A DNA stretch of 64,000 nucleotides, from NCBI RefSeq assembly GCF_000013385.1, contig NC_007760.1, positions 1,985,001-2,049,000 of the forward strand, given 5' to 3'. Under the pieces are notes generated by a model that made no database searches, had not been told where the DNA came from, and saw only the letters and a list, made by a program, of their open reading frames with translations. A program made the position numbers and the translations under genes. This document shows positions 24,522 through 34,326 of this stretch, one piece after another. Source of the stretch: Anaeromyxobacter dehalogenans 2CP-C. GTDB taxonomy: Bacteria; Myxococcota; Myxococcia; Myxococcales; Anaeromyxobacteraceae. How positions within the stretch are numbered: position 1 is the first letter of the stretch; each line of letters opens with the position of its first letter.

Positions 24522-24591
24522 CCCCGCTGCGAGGCCCCACCTCTCGGCGGAACAGGCGGTGCTCGCGGACCGGGGACGACCGTTCGCGCGG

Positions 24592-25626
24592 CTAGAACGC
24601 GTACCGCAGGCCGGCCGAGACGCCGTCCACCCCGCCCGCCTTCGCGATGGCGTCGGTGATGTCGAACGTCTTCGTGCCGTTCCGCTCGTTCTCGATGTGC
24701 GCGAAGACCAGGTACACGTCGGTCTTCTTCGCCAGGGGACGGACGTAGCCGAGCGCGTACTTGGAGGCGCCGGCGTCTTCGGCGGCGTCCTCCCACATCT
24801 GCGAGTAGGACGCGCGGACGCTGCCGCCGACCACCGGGAGCGGCACGGTGACGCCGGCGAGCGCGCTGGTCTGCTGGGCGGTGTCGTCGCTCAGGCGGTA
24901 GAAGCCGCCCGAGGCGTGCAGCTTCACGACGCCGAGATCCCAGGTCGCGCCGGCGTTGCCGATGCGGGTGATGACGTCGGTCACCTTGCTCTTGTCCTGG
25001 TAGTACGCGACCGCGGCGAACACCGGGCCGTACTTCCAGCGCAGGCCGCCGGAGAAGCCGGGCGTGTCGTCGCCGTTCCCCTCGGTCTCCGGGCCGGCGC
25101 GGTTCTGGGCCCAGAGCGCGGTCAGCTCGAGCCCGGCGAACGTGGGCGTGACGTACTGGACCGAGTTGTCGGTGCGCGACTGCCGCTTGAGCAGGTTCTC
25201 GATGTTGCCGACGGTGCCGATCTCGAACGGATCGACGTCGCACTGCACGTAGTAGCCGGGGGTCTGGTGGCGGCCCACCGTGACCTTGCCCCAGGCGCCG
25301 GTCAGGCCGGCGTAGGCCTGCCGCCCCCAGAACTGCGCGCTGGTGGAGGAGCCGGTGTCGAGGCTGACACCGGTCTCCACCAGGAACAGGGCGCTGATGC
25401 CGTTGCCGAGGTCCTCGGTGGCCTTGAAGCCGAGCCGGCTGCCCGAGAGCTGGCCGGACTCGACGAGGTCGGTGGGGGTCTGGTGCGGGACGGCGCCGTT
25501 CGCGCCCTGAACGTGGGCGTAGCCGACGTCCATCTTGCCGTAGACGGTGATGGCGGGCGGCTCCGCGGCGGCGGGGCGGGCGGCGACGAGGCAGGCGAAG
25601 AGCGCTGCCGAGACGAGCGGTCTCAT
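24592..25626 (-). CDS. Outer-membrane porin
   Basis: The 344-aa Gram-negative trimeric-type porin has a signal peptide (MRPLVSAALFACLVAARPAAA). The barrel begins PAITVYGKMDVGYAHV, continues LGFKATEDLGNGISALFLVE and FWGRQAYAGLTGAWGKVTVG, and ends with the C-terminal signature SAGLRYAF (terminal Phe). It is the last gene of the aspA-Dcu unit, 37 bp after the Dcu gene, so it may admit dicarboxylates or amino acids across the outer membrane; that role is inferred from context. Confidence 0.92.
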   Translation of the reverse strand: MRPLVSAALFACLVAARPAAAEPPAITVYGKMDVGYAHVQGANGAVPHQTPTDLVESGQLSGSRLGFKATEDLGNGISALFLVETGVSLDTGSSTSAQFWGRQAYAGLTGAWGKVTVGRHQTPGYYVQCDVDPFEIGTVGNIENLLKRQSRTDNSVQYVTPTFAGLELTALWAQNRAGPETEGNGDDTPGFSGGLRWKYGPVFAAVAYYQDKSKVTDVITRIGNAGATWDLGVVKLHASGGFYRLSDDTAQQTSALAGVTVPLPVVGGSVRASYSQMWEDAAEDAGASKYALGYVRPLAKKTDVYLVFAHIENERNGTKTFDITDAIAKAGGVDGVSAGLRYAF

Positions 25627-25663
25627 GGCTTCCTCTCTCTCAGGTGTCGGTGCGGGCTGCGGG

Positions 25664-27025
25664 TCAGAACATGAAGCGGACGATGACGAGCCCGGTGGCG
25701 ATCGCGACCACCGTCGAGATCAGGCCGGGGACCATGAAGCTGTGGTTCAGCACCCAGCGCCCGATGCGCGTCGTCCCGGTGCGGTCGAAGTTGATGGCCG
25801 CGACGATGGTCGGGTAGTTGGGGATGAAGAAGTACCCGTTCACCGCCGGGAACATCGCCATCAGCGCGGGCGCCGGGATGCCGAGGGCGATCCCGAGCGG
25901 CATGAGCGCGCGCACGGTGGCGGCCTGGCTGTAGAGCAGCACGGAGAGCGCGAACAGCGCGGCCGCGAACAGCCAGGGCGCGGCGGTGACCATGCCCTTG
26001 ATGCTGCCGCCCAGCACCTCCATGTTGCCGGCGAAGAACGTGTCGCCCATCCACGCGATGCCGAAGATGGCGATCACCGCCTGCACGCCGGCCCCGAACA
26101 CGCTGCCGGTCGCGACCTTGGAGACGTCCACCCGGCAGACCATCAGCATGAGCGCCGCCGCCGAGAGCATCACCATCTCGATGGCGTGCGGCATGCCGAG
26201 CTTGGTGACGCCGCTCGCGGTGGTCCACTGCGGGCGCATGCCCGGGAAGGAGCCGAACAGCACCACGGCGAGCGCCGCCGCGAGGAAGATGCCCACCGCG
26301 ATCTTCGCCGTGACCGGCGCGGCGGCGCGCACCGGCTCGCCGCCGTCGGCCGCCGCGAGCGCCTGGCGTCCGGTGGGCGCGGCGAGCCCGCGCGCCACGC
26401 GGTCCTGGTACTCGGGGTCCTCCTCCAGGTCCTTGCCCATCCGGTTCGCGACGAACGCGGCCGCCAGCACCCCGAGCAGCGTGGACGGGATGCACACCTT
26501 CAGGATGTCGATGAGCTCGATGTGGAAGGCCGCGCCGGCGGCGCCGGTGGAGAGCATGCCCAGCAGCGCCACGGTCGCGGCGGAGATGGGGCTGGCGGTG
26601 ATGGCCTGCTGCGAGGCGATCACCGAGATGGACATGGGGCGCTCCGGGCGGACGCCGGTCTCGCGCGCCACCTCGGAGATCACCGGGAGCACCGAGTAGG
26701 CGACGTGGCCGGTGCCGGCGAACAGCGTGAAGACGTAGGTGACGAGCGGGCCGAGGAACGTGATCCGGTCCGGGTTGGAGCGGAGGATGCGCTCCGCCAC
26801 CGAGACCAGGTAGTCGAGCCCGCCCGCCGCCTGGAGCACGCCGGCCGCGGTGACCACCGCCGCGATCATGAGCAGCACGTCGATGGGCGGCGAGGTGGGC
26901 TGCAGGTGGAACACGAACGTGAGGACGCCGAGTCCCAGGCCGCCCATGACGCCCAGGCCGATGCCGCCGAGCCGGGCGCCGACGAAGATGGCGGCGAGGA
27001 CGACCACGAGCTGGAGCCAGATCAT
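25664..27025 (-). CDS. Anaerobic C4-dicarboxylate transporter, DcuA/DcuB family
   Basis: The 453-aa inner-membrane carrier has ten or more hydrophobic segments and family blocks such as TFVFHLQPTSPPIDVLLMI, LFAGTGHVAYSVLPVISEVA, RPERPMSISVIASQQAITAS and PISAATVALLG. It exchanges fumarate, malate or aspartate for succinate. It starts 12 bp after aspA on the same strand, as in the E. coli aspA-dcuA pair, which fits anaerobic fumarate respiration fed by aspartate. DcuA versus DcuB cannot be decided by eye. Confidence 0.93.
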   Translation of the reverse strand: MIWLQLVVVLAAIFVGARLGGIGLGVMGGLGLGVLTFVFHLQPTSPPIDVLLMIAAVVTAAGVLQAAGGLDYLVSVAERILRSNPDRITFLGPLVTYVFTLFAGTGHVAYSVLPVISEVARETGVRPERPMSISVIASQQAITASPISAATVALLGMLSTGAAGAAFHIELIDILKVCIPSTLLGVLAAAFVANRMGKDLEEDPEYQDRVARGLAAPTGRQALAAADGGEPVRAAAPVTAKIAVGIFLAAALAVVLFGSFPGMRPQWTTASGVTKLGMPHAIEMVMLSAAALMLMVCRVDVSKVATGSVFGAGVQAVIAIFGIAWMGDTFFAGNMEVLGGSIKGMVTAAPWLFAAALFALSVLLYSQAATVRALMPLGIALGIPAPALMAMFPAVNGYFFIPNYPTIVAAINFDRTGTTRIGRWVLNHSFMVPGLISTVVAIATGLVIVRFMF

Positions 27026-27037
27026 GGCGGGCTCCGG

Positions 27038-28486
27038 CTACGCGACCTTCTGCCGGCGCGGCGCGGCCGCGGGCAGGCTCGGGTTGATGTAGCGCGGGCG
27101 GAGCAGGTTCTCGGTGGAGAGCACCTCGTCGAGCAGCTCCTTCGAGACGAGCTGCTTCTCCAGCACCAGCTCGGCCACCGAGCGGCCGGTGACCAGCGCC
27201 TCCCGGGCGACCGCCGCCGAGGCCTCGTAGCCGATGATCGGGTTGAGCGCGGTGACGATGCCGATGCTGTTCACCACCAGCTCGCGGCAGCGCTCGCGGT
27301 TCGCGGTGATCCCGTCCACGCACTTCTCGCGCAGCACGCGGAAGCCGTTCACCATGTACGAGATCGAGGTGAACAGGCCGTAGCCGATGACCGGCTCCAT
27401 CACGTTCAGCTCGAGCTGGCCGTTCTCGGCCGCGAGCGTGACGGTGAGGTCCGCGCCGATGGCGTAGTAGCAGATCTGGTTCACCACCTCCGGCATCACC
27501 GGGTTGACCTTGCCCGGCATGATCGAGGAGCCGGGCTGGAGCGGCGGCAGGTTGATCTCGCCCAGGCCGGTGCGGGGACCGGAGGAGAGCAGGCGGAGGT
27601 CGTTGCAGATCTTGGAGGTCTTCACCGCGACGCGCTTCAGCACCCCCGCGATCTGCACGTAGGCGCCGGTGTCCCAGGTGGCCTCGATGAGGTTCTCCGA
27701 CGAGACGAGCGGCGTGCCCACGATCTCGCGGAGGCGCCGGGTGACGAGCTCGGTGTAGCCGGGGGGCGCGTTGATGCCGGTGCCGATGGCGGTGGCGCCC
27801 ATGTTCACCTCGAGTACCAGGGCGCGGGCCTCCTCCAGCCGCTGCACGTCCTCGCCCAGGGTGGTCGCGTAGGCCTCGAACTCCTGGCCGAGCGACATGG
27901 GGACCGCGTCCTGGAGCTGCGTGCGGCCCATCTTCAGCACGTCGGCGAACTCGCGGCCCTTCGCGGCGAACGCCTGCTGGAGCCGCCGCAGCTCGGCCAC
28001 GAGCTGGCCGAGCTTCGCGTGGAGCGCGATGCGGAACGCCGTCGGGTAGGCGTCGTTGGTGGACTGCGAGCAGTTGACGTGGTTGTTCGGGTGCACGAAC
28101 TGGTACTCGCCCTTGCGCTTGCCCATGAGCTCCAGCGCGCGGTTCGCGATCACCTCGTTCGCGTTCATGTTGGTGGAGGTGCCGGCGCCGCCCTGGATCA
28201 CGTCCACCGGGAACTGGTCGTGCAGCTCGCCGGCGACGATCTCGTCGCAGGCCGCGCAGATGGCCTGCGCCACGCCCGCCGGGATGACGCCCAGCTCGCC
28301 GTTCGCCTGCGCGGCCGCCTTCTTCACCTGCGCCAGCGCCCGCACCAGCTCCGGCACGCCCGAGATGGCGACGCCGGTGATGGGGAAGTTCTCGAGGGCG
28401 CGCAGCGTCTGGACGCCGTAGTAGCGGTCGTCCGGGATCTCGCGCTCGCCCAGGAAGTCGTGCTCCAGCCTCGTCCTCGTCGTCAT
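27038..28486 (-). CDS. aspA: Aspartate ammonia-lyase
   Basis: The 482-aa enzyme cleaves aspartate to fumarate and ammonia. It shows [59 protein letters not shown] and the fumarase/aspartase signature [11 protein letters not shown] with the catalytic loop Ser. The ATG at 28486 has GAGGAGA upstream. The C-terminal ~15 residues ([10 protein letters not shown]) are a basic extension. With the carrier and porin downstream it forms an aspartate-to-fumarate supply unit. A sigma-54 promoter lies 46-60 bp upstream. Confidence 0.95.
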   Translation of the reverse strand: MTTRTRLEHDFLGEREIPDDRYYGVQTLRALENFPITGVAISGVPELVRALAQVKKAAAQANGELGVIPAGVAQAICAACDEIVAGELHDQFPVDVIQGGAGTSTNMNANEVIANRALELMGKRKGEYQFVHPNNHVNCSQSTNDAYPTAFRIALHAKLGQLVAELRRLQQAFAAKGREFADVLKMGRTQLQDAVPMSLGQEFEAYATTLGEDVQRLEEARALVLEVNMGATAIGTGINAPPGYTELVTRRLREIVGTPLVSSENLIEATWDTGAYVQIAGVLKRVAVKTSKICNDLRLLSSGPRTGLGEINLPPLQPGSSIMPGKVNPVMPEVVNQICYYAIGADLTVTLAAENGQLELNVMEPVIGYGLFTSISYMVNGFRVLREKCVDGITANRERCRELVVNSIGIVTALNPIIGYEASAAVAREALVTGRSVAELVLEKQLVSKELLDEVLSTENLLRPRYINPSLPAAAPRRQKVA

Positions 28487-28529
28487 GCCGTCTCCTCGCC
28501 GCCTCCGGGCGGCTCTCGGAGCGGCTGGA

Positions 28530-28547
28530 TGGCAACGGCGGTGCCAA
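28530..28547 (-). promoter_or_regulatory. Sigma-54 promoter of aspA-Dcu-porin
   Basis: The minus strand reads TTGGCACCGCCGTTGCCA. The -24 GG and -12 GC are separated by exactly 10 bp, and TGGCAC-N5-TTGC matches the RpoN consensus at all core positions. The expected start is near 28520, about 34 nt before the aspA ATG. The next gene upstream encodes an NtrC-type activator. Confidence 0.8.
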
Positions 28548-28693
28548 CCCGGGCGACGGCGGGGATCTCGAGCGGCGGCGCCGGGTTCCGCGCGCGGTGC
28601 GGCGGCGGCGCGCAGGCCGAAGGGGGTTGAGCAAAGGCAACGCGCCGGGCGGGGCGCGCGCGCAAGGCGAGGAATCCGGCGGGGTTGACCCAC

Positions 28694-28709
28694 CGTGACC
28701 GAACTCACA
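28694..28709. promoter_or_regulatory. Dyad CGTGA-N6-TCACA, candidate enhancer site
   Basis: GTGA (28695-28698) and TCACA (28705-28709) form a GTGA-N6-TCAC dyad like a CRP/FNR-family site. It is also placed, about 150 bp upstream of the sigma-54 promoter, where an NtrC-type activator would bind. Which protein uses it is unknown. Confidence 0.45.
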
Positions 28710-28725
28710 AGGTTGAGGGATCTCC

Positions 28726-30162
28726 CTACCCTTCGCGCTGGCCCTCGGCCTCGCGCCGCGCCTTCAGGCGCTTCGAGAGCGCCGAGGGCGTGATCCCGAG
28801 CAAGCGCGCCGCGAGCGACTGGTTGCCGCCGGCGCGCCGGAGCGCCTCCTGCACCAGGAGCTCGTCCGCCTCGTCGAGCGTGGGGATGCGCTCCAGCGCC
28901 GCGAACGGGCTGGCGGGCGGCTCGCCGCGCCGGTCGCCCTCGTGCGCCACCTCGGCCTCGCCGATGGCGCGCCGGAACGCCTCCATCGACAGCACCCGGC
29001 CCTGGTGCGCGCCCACCGCGTCGAACGCCATGGCGCGCAGCTCGCGCACGTTGCCGGGGAACGCGTAGCTCGCCAGCAGGCCGGCGAGCTGCTTCGGCGG
29101 GGTGGGCTTCTTCTTGCCCAGCTCCCGTGCCGCCTCGCCGAGGAAGTGCTCGAGCAGGAGCGGGATGTCGCCCCGGCGCTCGCGGAGCGGCGGCAGGTGC
29201 ACGTGGTGGGCGCGCAGCCGGTAGTACAGGTCGGCGCGGAACGTGCCCGCCGCCTGGCGCGCGGCGAGATCCTGGTGCGTCGCGACCACCACCCGCGCGC
29301 GCATCCAGCGCGGCCGATCCGAGCCGAGCGGGTAGTACTCGCCCTCCTGCAGGAGGCGCAGCAGCTTCACCTGCGAGGCCGGGCTCAGGTCGCCGATCTC
29401 GTCGAGGAACAGCGTGCCCTCGCCGGCGCGCTCCACCATGCCGGCCCGCGCCTCGGCGGCGCCGGTGAACGCCCCGCGCACGTGGCCGAACAGCGTGTCG
29501 GCGAACACCGTGTCGTCCAGGCCGGCCACGTTCACCGGCACCAGCTCGCCGGTGCGGCCCGACACCTCGTGCACCGCGCGCGCGATGAGCTCCTTGCCGG
29601 TGCCGCTCTCGCCGGTCACCAGCACCGGCTGCCGGCTCCGGCTCACCGCCTCGACGTAGCGGAAGACCGCGTGCATGCGCGCGTCGGCGGTGACGATCCG
29701 GTCGAACGCCTCCGGGTGCTCGAGCGCGTCGTCGAGGAAGCGCCGGCGGATCTCGCGGTTCTCCCGCTGCAGCTCCTGCATGCGGATGGCGCGCCCCACG
29801 CCCTTGACGATCCGGTCCTCCTCGCTGGTCTTCACGAAGTAGTCGAACGCGCCCGCCTGCATGCAGCGCACCGCGGTCTCGAGCTGGTTGAGCCCGCTCA
29901 CCACGATCACCGACACCTCGGGGTGCGCCTCGACGATCCGGCGGAGCAGCTCCTCGCCGGGCAGGTGCGGCATGGTGAGGTCCAGCAGCACCAGCCCGAT
30001 CTCGTTCCGCTCGAGCAGGCCCATCACCTCGCGCGGGTCCTCGCAGGTGAGCAGGTTCGTCAGGCCGAGCGAGCGCTCCAGGCTGAGCGACATGGTCCGG
30101 AGCCAGCCCGGCTCGTCGTCCACGAGCAGCACGGCGAACGGCGGATACGCGCTCTCGCTCAC
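28726..30162 (-). CDS. Sigma-54-dependent response regulator (NtrC family)
   Basis: The 478-aa protein has a receiver domain (VLLVDDEP, phospho-acceptor D61 in [10 protein letters not shown]111 in FVKTSEED). The AAA+ domain has Walker A GESGTGKE at 184-191 and the sigma-54-contacting loop GAFTGA at 230-235. A C-terminal Fis-type HTH follows ([20 protein letters not shown]). GTG 30162 overlaps the kinase stop (GTGA). With the sigma-54 promoter immediately downstream it is the likely activator of aspA. Confidence 0.95.
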   Translation of the reverse strand: MSESAYPPFAVLLVDDEPGWLRTMSLSLERSLGLTNLLTCEDPREVMGLLERNEIGLVLLDLTMPHLPGEELLRRIVEAHPEVSVIVVSGLNQLETAVRCMQAGAFDYFVKTSEEDRIVKGVGRAIRMQELQRENREIRRRFLDDALEHPEAFDRIVTADARMHAVFRYVEAVSRSRQPVLVTGESGTGKELIARAVHEVSGRTGELVPVNVAGLDDTVFADTLFGHVRGAFTGAAEARAGMVERAGEGTLFLDEIGDLSPASQVKLLRLLQEGEYYPLGSDRPRWMRARVVVATHQDLAARQAAGTFRADLYYRLRAHHVHLPPLRERRGDIPLLLEHFLGEAARELGKKKPTPPKQLAGLLASYAFPGNVRELRAMAFDAVGAHQGRVLSMEAFRRAIGEAEVAHEGDRRGEPPASPFAALERIPTLDEADELLVQEALRRAGGNQSLAARLLGITPSALSKRLKARREAEGQREG

Positions 30163-31949
30163 GCGGCCTCCCTGCGCGCCGCCGGCAGGACCACGCGGAC
30201 GGCGGTCCCCTGCCCCGGCGCCGACTCGAACTCGAGCGTCCCGCCGTGCTCCTTCACGATGCCCGCGGAGACCGCGAGGCCGAGCCCGGTGCCGCCGGTG
30301 TCGCGCTTGGTGGTGAAGAACGGGTCGGTGAGCCGGGCCAGGTGCGCGGGCTCGATCCCCACCCCCTCGTCGCGGACCTCCACGCACACCGCGCCCCTCG
30401 CCTCGTCGAGGAACGTGCGCAGGCGGATGCCGCGCGAGCGATCCGGGAGCGCCTGGCAGGCGTTCACGAGCAGGTTCACCAGGACCTGCTCCAGGCGCTG
30501 CGGGTTGCCCCGGATCGGCGGCAGCCCCCGCTCCAGCGCCAGCTCGAAGCGCTCCGTGCTCTTCTTGAGCAGCGCCTCGACCAGGCGCGCCGCGGTCCGG
30601 GCCACCTCGTCGATGGACACGCCGTCGCGCAGCTCCGGCGACTCCTGCCGGGCGAAGTCCTTCAGGTCCTCGACGATCCGCTTCACGCGCCGCGAGGCGT
30701 CGAGCGCGTCCGAGATCATCCTCGGGAGCGCGTCGCGCAGCCGCGACCAGCGCAGGCTGCCGAGCGGGTAGTCCCCGTGGTCGCGCGCGTGCGCGTCGAG
30801 GATGGGCGTCGCGTCGCGCAGCACGTCGTCGAGCACCTGCAGGTCGAGCAGGATGAGGCCGTTCGGGTTGTTGATCTCGTGCGCCACGCCCGACACCAGC
30901 ACGCCGAGCGCCGCCATCTTGTCGGCCTGGAGGAGCTGCAGCTGGTTCGCGCGCAGCTCCTCCTCCTTCTGCTTGCGCTCGGCGATCTCTCGGGTGAGGT
31001 CCGCGGTCCGGCGCGTCACCTGCCGGTGCAGGGTGCGGGACCACGCCGCCATGGTGGCGAGCAGGAGCACCAGCGGGATCACCACGAACGCGCCCCAGCG
31101 CACCACCTGCTGCGCCGTCGGTCCGCGCGGCTCCAGCACGCCCAGCCACGCGTCGGCCATGGCCTGGTACTCGCCGGTGTTGCGCACGATCGCCAGCCCC
31201 TCGGCGAGCCGCCCCGCGAGCGCCTCGTTCCCGCGGCGCACCGCGAAGCCGTAGCGCTCCACCGCCGCCGGCTGGTCCATGGCGGTCAGGTTGGAGAGGC
31301 CCAGCTCGCGGACCAGGTACAGCCCCGGCAGCTTCGCCATCACCGCGTAGTCGTGCCTGCCGGCCGCGAGCTGGCGCAGGACGTCGGCGTGGGTGTCGGC
31401 GGGGACGACCTTCACCTCGGGGTGCTCGCGCCGGAGCGTGTCGTGCATGATGCCGTCGCGCAGCACCAGCACCTCCTTGCCGGCGAGGTCGGCGAGGGAG
31501 CGGACCGGCCGGTCACCCTTCCGCGCGAAGATGGCGTGGTGCACGATCAGGCTCGGCGGCGTGAAGTCCACCTCCTTCGCGCGCTCCTCCGAGTAGGACA
31601 TCCCCTGCAGCGCGTCGATCTCGCCGGCCTCGAGCGCCCGCCGCATGTCGGCCCAGCGGCCCAGGCGGAACTCGACCTCCAGCCCCACGGTGCGTGCCAC
31701 GGCGCGGGTGAGCTCGACGTTGAACCCCGCCGGCCGGCCCTGCTGGTCGAGGAACTCGTAGGGCGGGTAGCTCTGGTCGCCGCCGACGATGACGCGCTCG
31801 CGCGCCGGCGATCGCCCGGCCGGCGCGCCGTCGGCGGCCGCCGCGGGCGCGGCGAGCGCGAGCGCGCAGCCCAGCGCGAGGGCGGCGCGGAGCAGGGGGT
31901 GGCCGGTCGAGGCGCGGCGCCCGGGCGGGTCGGCGTCGGCGTGGTGCAT
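30159..31949 (-). CDS. Histidine kinase with periplasmic solute-binding sensor domain
   Basis: The 596-aa protein has a signal segment to ~39, then a periplasmic SBP_bac_3-type domain ([20 protein letters not shown], then [20 protein letters not shown]) spanning ~50-275. One membrane segment follows ([16 protein letters not shown], ~288-303), then a HisKA domain with H357 in [13 protein letters not shown] and a HATPase domain ([26 protein letters not shown]). The sensor resembles amino-acid-binding proteins, so it may sense aspartate or a similar ligand directly. ATG 31949 is chosen because it precedes the signal segment closely. Confidence 0.92.
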   Translation of the reverse strand: MHHADADPPGRRASTGHPLLRAALALGCALALAAPAAAADGAPAGRSPARERVIVGGDQSYPPYEFLDQQGRPAGFNVELTRAVARTVGLEVEFRLGRWADMRRALEAGEIDALQGMSYSEERAKEVDFTPPSLIVHHAIFARKGDRPVRSLADLAGKEVLVLRDGIMHDTLRREHPEVKVVPADTHADVLRQLAAGRHDYAVMAKLPGLYLVRELGLSNLTAMDQPAAVERYGFAVRRGNEALAGRLAEGLAIVRNTGEYQAMADAWLGVLEPRGPTAQQVVRWGAFVVIPLVLLLATMAAWSRTLHRQVTRRTADLTREIAERKQKEEELRANQLQLLQADKMAALGVLVSGVAHEINNPNGLILLDLQVLDDVLRDATPILDAHARDHGDYPLGSLRWSRLRDALPRMISDALDASRRVKRIVEDLKDFARQESPELRDGVSIDEVARTAARLVEALLKKSTERFELALERGLPPIRGNPQRLEQVLVNLLVNACQALPDRSRGIRLRTFLDEARGAVCVEVRDEGVGIEPAHLARLTDPFFTTKRDTGGTGLGLAVSAGIVKEHGGTLEFESAPGQGTAVRVVLPAARREAA

Positions 31950-32060
31950 GCGGTGGCGCCCCGCGGCCGAGGGATCGGGCCGCCGCGGCTTGCCCTGAGC
32001 ATGTTCCGGCCGCGCCCCTGACGCCACACGGAACGGCGCGACCCAACGCCGCGCCCGCGC

Positions 32061-32426
32061 TCAGCCCTCGGCCGGCCCGTCCCGCTCCGCGTCCGCGGCA
32101 TCGAGCGACGCGTTCAGGTGCAGGATCGAGCCGACCACCCAGGTCAGCGTCCCGACGCCCACCACCGCCAGGCCCGCCCGCGCCGCGGGGATGGCGCCGT
32201 CGATCAGGATCGCGGCGAGGTCCGCGTCGGCGCCGGCGGCGAAGCTGGTCACGCAGTAGATGGCGACGCCGGCGAGCGAGACGATCCAGCCCGCCACCAC
32301 CAGGATCTTCCCGACCCGCTGCCGCGCCTCGACGCGCGCGCGGGCGGACGCCGGGCCGGACGGATCGCGCCGCCGCGGGCGGAGCGGGATGCTGCCAGGG
32401 GACGTGAGGACGCCGGGTCGGTTCAT
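32061..32426 (-). CDS. Small membrane protein, unknown
   Basis: The 121-aa product has a basic N-terminus (LRPRRRDPSGPASARARVEA) and two hydrophobic helices (ILVVAGWIVSLAGVAIYCVT; GLAVVGVGTLTWVVGSIL) separated by a short acidic loop, ending in an acidic tail. No family is recognised. Its ATG overlaps the stop of the TDT transporter gene (ATGA), so it may be an accessory subunit or simply co-translated. Confidence 0.7.
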   Translation of the reverse strand: MNRPGVLTSPGSIPLRPRRRDPSGPASARARVEARQRVGKILVVAGWIVSLAGVAIYCVTSFAAGADADLAAILIDGAIPAARAGLAVVGVGTLTWVVGSILHLNASLDAADAERDGPAEG

Positions 32427-33574
32427 GATCTCCTCGCCATTCGCTCGAGACTGCCGGGTTGCGGGCCGGCCGCGCCGCGCTCCGCGTGCAACGACCGAAC
32501 CGCCAGGACGACGAGCTGCAGGAAGCGGCCGGCCAGGCCGAACGCCGTGAGCAGCCACGCCGCCAGCGCCACCGTCGCGAACGTGCGCGCCACCCACGGC
32601 AGGACCGGCATCGCGAACAGCTCCCCGAGCCGGTAGGTGCACAGCGCGTACATGCCCAGCGGGAACACCAGCCCCCAGTACAGCGGGTCGTACGCGATCC
32701 GTATGCGGGACGGGCCGCCGTGGCGCCAGATCCCGAGCAGGACCAGCATCGGGATCCACCAGGTGGCGGTGGCCCAGAACATGAGCGTCAGCCCCTTCAC
32801 GAACGGGAGCAGCGCGCCCAGGAACGCGGAGCCGGGCGCCAGCGCGGCGAGCGAGGTCCCCGCCACCACCGAGATCGCGACCGCGCCCATGTTGATCCAG
32901 TAGGGCGGCATCAGGTCGGACGGCGAGAAGCGGAAGAACATGTAGCGGTAGAAGATGAGCGAGATCATCCAGACGTAGAGCATCCCGCCGCACAGCCAGA
33001 GCGAGGCCAGGAAGAACAGCACGGCCTCGCTGCCGGGGTAGCGCGGGACGAGCGCCCGGGTCCCGAGCACCACCACCGACTGCGTCGCCACCACCGCGAC
33101 CAGCCACCCGCCGTTGATGCCCTCGCCCAGCGTCGGCTTGGGATCGCGCACCGCGAGCGCCACGAACACCGCGTACGTGCAGGCGCACCAGAGCAGCATC
33201 CCCACCCACCACAGCGCGAGCGCCGCGGCCGCGTCGCCGCGGAGCAGCACGAGCTGGAGCCCGAGCACGCAGGTGGCGGCGACGGAGGTGAAGAAGCCGG
33301 GGCCGCGCTGGTGGCTGGCGAGGTCGGCGGCGAGCGCGCGCGGGTACCGGAGCGCGCGCGCCGCGACGAGCAGCCAGAGCACCGCGTAGGCGGGGACGTT
33401 CAGCCAGAACAGGAGCGCCGCCGCCTCGCGCAGGCCGAGGACGTCCGAGACGATCGACACGATGCCGGTGGCCATCACCAGCGCGAAGTACGCGGGGTGG
33501 AGCCCCTTCAGCCCGGCGGCGAGGTGCTCGCGCAGCGGGCTCGGCGCAGGCTCGGGGCGGACGGCCGTCTCCAT
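32423..33574 (-). CDS. TDT-family transporter (TehA/malate-type)
   Basis: The 383-aa membrane protein has about ten hydrophobic segments. It starts with the family block LHPAYFALVMATGIVSIVSD and continues with FFLASLWLCGGMLYVWMISL and IAYDPLYWGLVFPLGMYALC, typical of the tellurite-resistance/dicarboxylate transporter (SLAC1-like) family. Members export C4-dicarboxylates, sulfite or other anions; the substrate here is unknown. It lies 119 bp downstream of the NarL-like regulator on the same strand. ATG 33574 begins METAVRPEP. Confidence 0.88.
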   Translation of the reverse strand: METAVRPEPAPSPLREHLAAGLKGLHPAYFALVMATGIVSIVSDVLGLREAAALLFWLNVPAYAVLWLLVAARALRYPRALAADLASHQRGPGFFTSVAATCVLGLQLVLLRGDAAAALALWWVGMLLWCACTYAVFVALAVRDPKPTLGEGINGGWLVAVVATQSVVVLGTRALVPRYPGSEAVLFFLASLWLCGGMLYVWMISLIFYRYMFFRFSPSDLMPPYWINMGAVAISVVAGTSLAALAPGSAFLGALLPFVKGLTLMFWATATWWIPMLVLLGIWRHGGPSRIRIAYDPLYWGLVFPLGMYALCTYRLGELFAMPVLPWVARTFATVALAAWLLTAFGLAGRFLQLVVLAVRSLHAERGAAGPQPGSLERMARRS

Positions 33575-33693
33575 GCCCCACAGCATGCCGACGGCGCGCC
33601 GGCGCGTGCATCGGCCGGCGTCCGACGTGCGCGTAGGACGACGGGCGGCCCGGGTGTCGGCGTCCGTCCGACGCCCGACCGGGCCGCGCCGCG

Positions 33694-34326
33694 TTACCCG
33701 ACCAGCCCGTGGCGGACCGCGTACTGCATCAGCTCGGCGTTCGACCGCAGGGCCATCTTCTCCAGGATGCGGCCGCGGTAGGTGCTGACGGTCTTGACGC
33801 TGAGCTGGAGCCGCTCGGCGATCTCCGACACCGAGCGCGCCGCCGCGAGCTGCAGGAAGATCTCCAGCTCGCGCGGCGAGAGCCGCTCGTGCGGGCTCCC
33901 GGTGCCGCCGCCGGCCAGGTGGTCGGCGAGCTGCTCGGCCAGGTCGTCGCCGACGTAGCGCCGGCCCGCGAGCACGCTGCGGATGGCCCGGATCAGCTCC
34001 TCGGGCGCGCGCTCCTTGGTGAGGTACGCGGACGCGCCCGCGCGGAGCGCCTGGATGACGAACTGGCGGTCGCCGTACATGCTCAGCACCACCACCGGCA
34101 GGCGCGGGTGGCGCTCCTTCAGCGGCGGGAGCGCGTTCAGGCTGTTCTGCCCGGCCATCGAGATGTCGAGCAGCAGCACGTCCCACGGCTGCGCCCCGAG
34201 CCGCTCCTGCACGTCGGCGATGGTGGCCGCCTCGCCCACCGACGCGCCCGGGAACTCGGCCTCGAGGATGCGCCGCAGCCCGGACCGGAACATCGCGTGA
34301 TCGTCAGCCAGCAGGATGCGCAGCAT
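33694..34326 (-). CDS. NarL/LuxR-family response regulator
   Basis: The 210-aa protein has a receiver domain (RILLADDHAMFRSGLRRIL, phospho-acceptor D54 in LLLDISM, Lys in YLTKERAPEELIRAI) and a C-terminal LuxR-type HTH (RLSPRELEIFLQLAAARSVS, then VKTVSTYRGRILEKM). Its start lies 23 bp inside the kinase gene, so the pair is translationally coupled. Target genes are unknown, though the octaheme cytochrome next to the kinase is an obvious candidate. Confidence 0.95.
   Translation of the reverse strand: MLRILLADDHAMFRSGLRRILEAEFPGASVGEAATIADVQERLGAQPWDVLLLDISMAGQNSLNALPPLKERHPRLPVVVLSMYGDRQFVIQALRAGASAYLTKERAPEELIRAIRSVLAGRRYVGDDLAEQLADHLAGGGTGSPHERLSPRELEIFLQLAAARSVSEIAERLQLSVKTVSTYRGRILEKMALRSNAELMQYAVRHGLVG

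Noticed and set aside
28620-28680. Additional sigma-54 promoters upstream of aspA
   Set aside because: GCAA and GCC words occur, but the GG-GC spacing is 12 bp, not 10. Only the 28530-28547 site fits.
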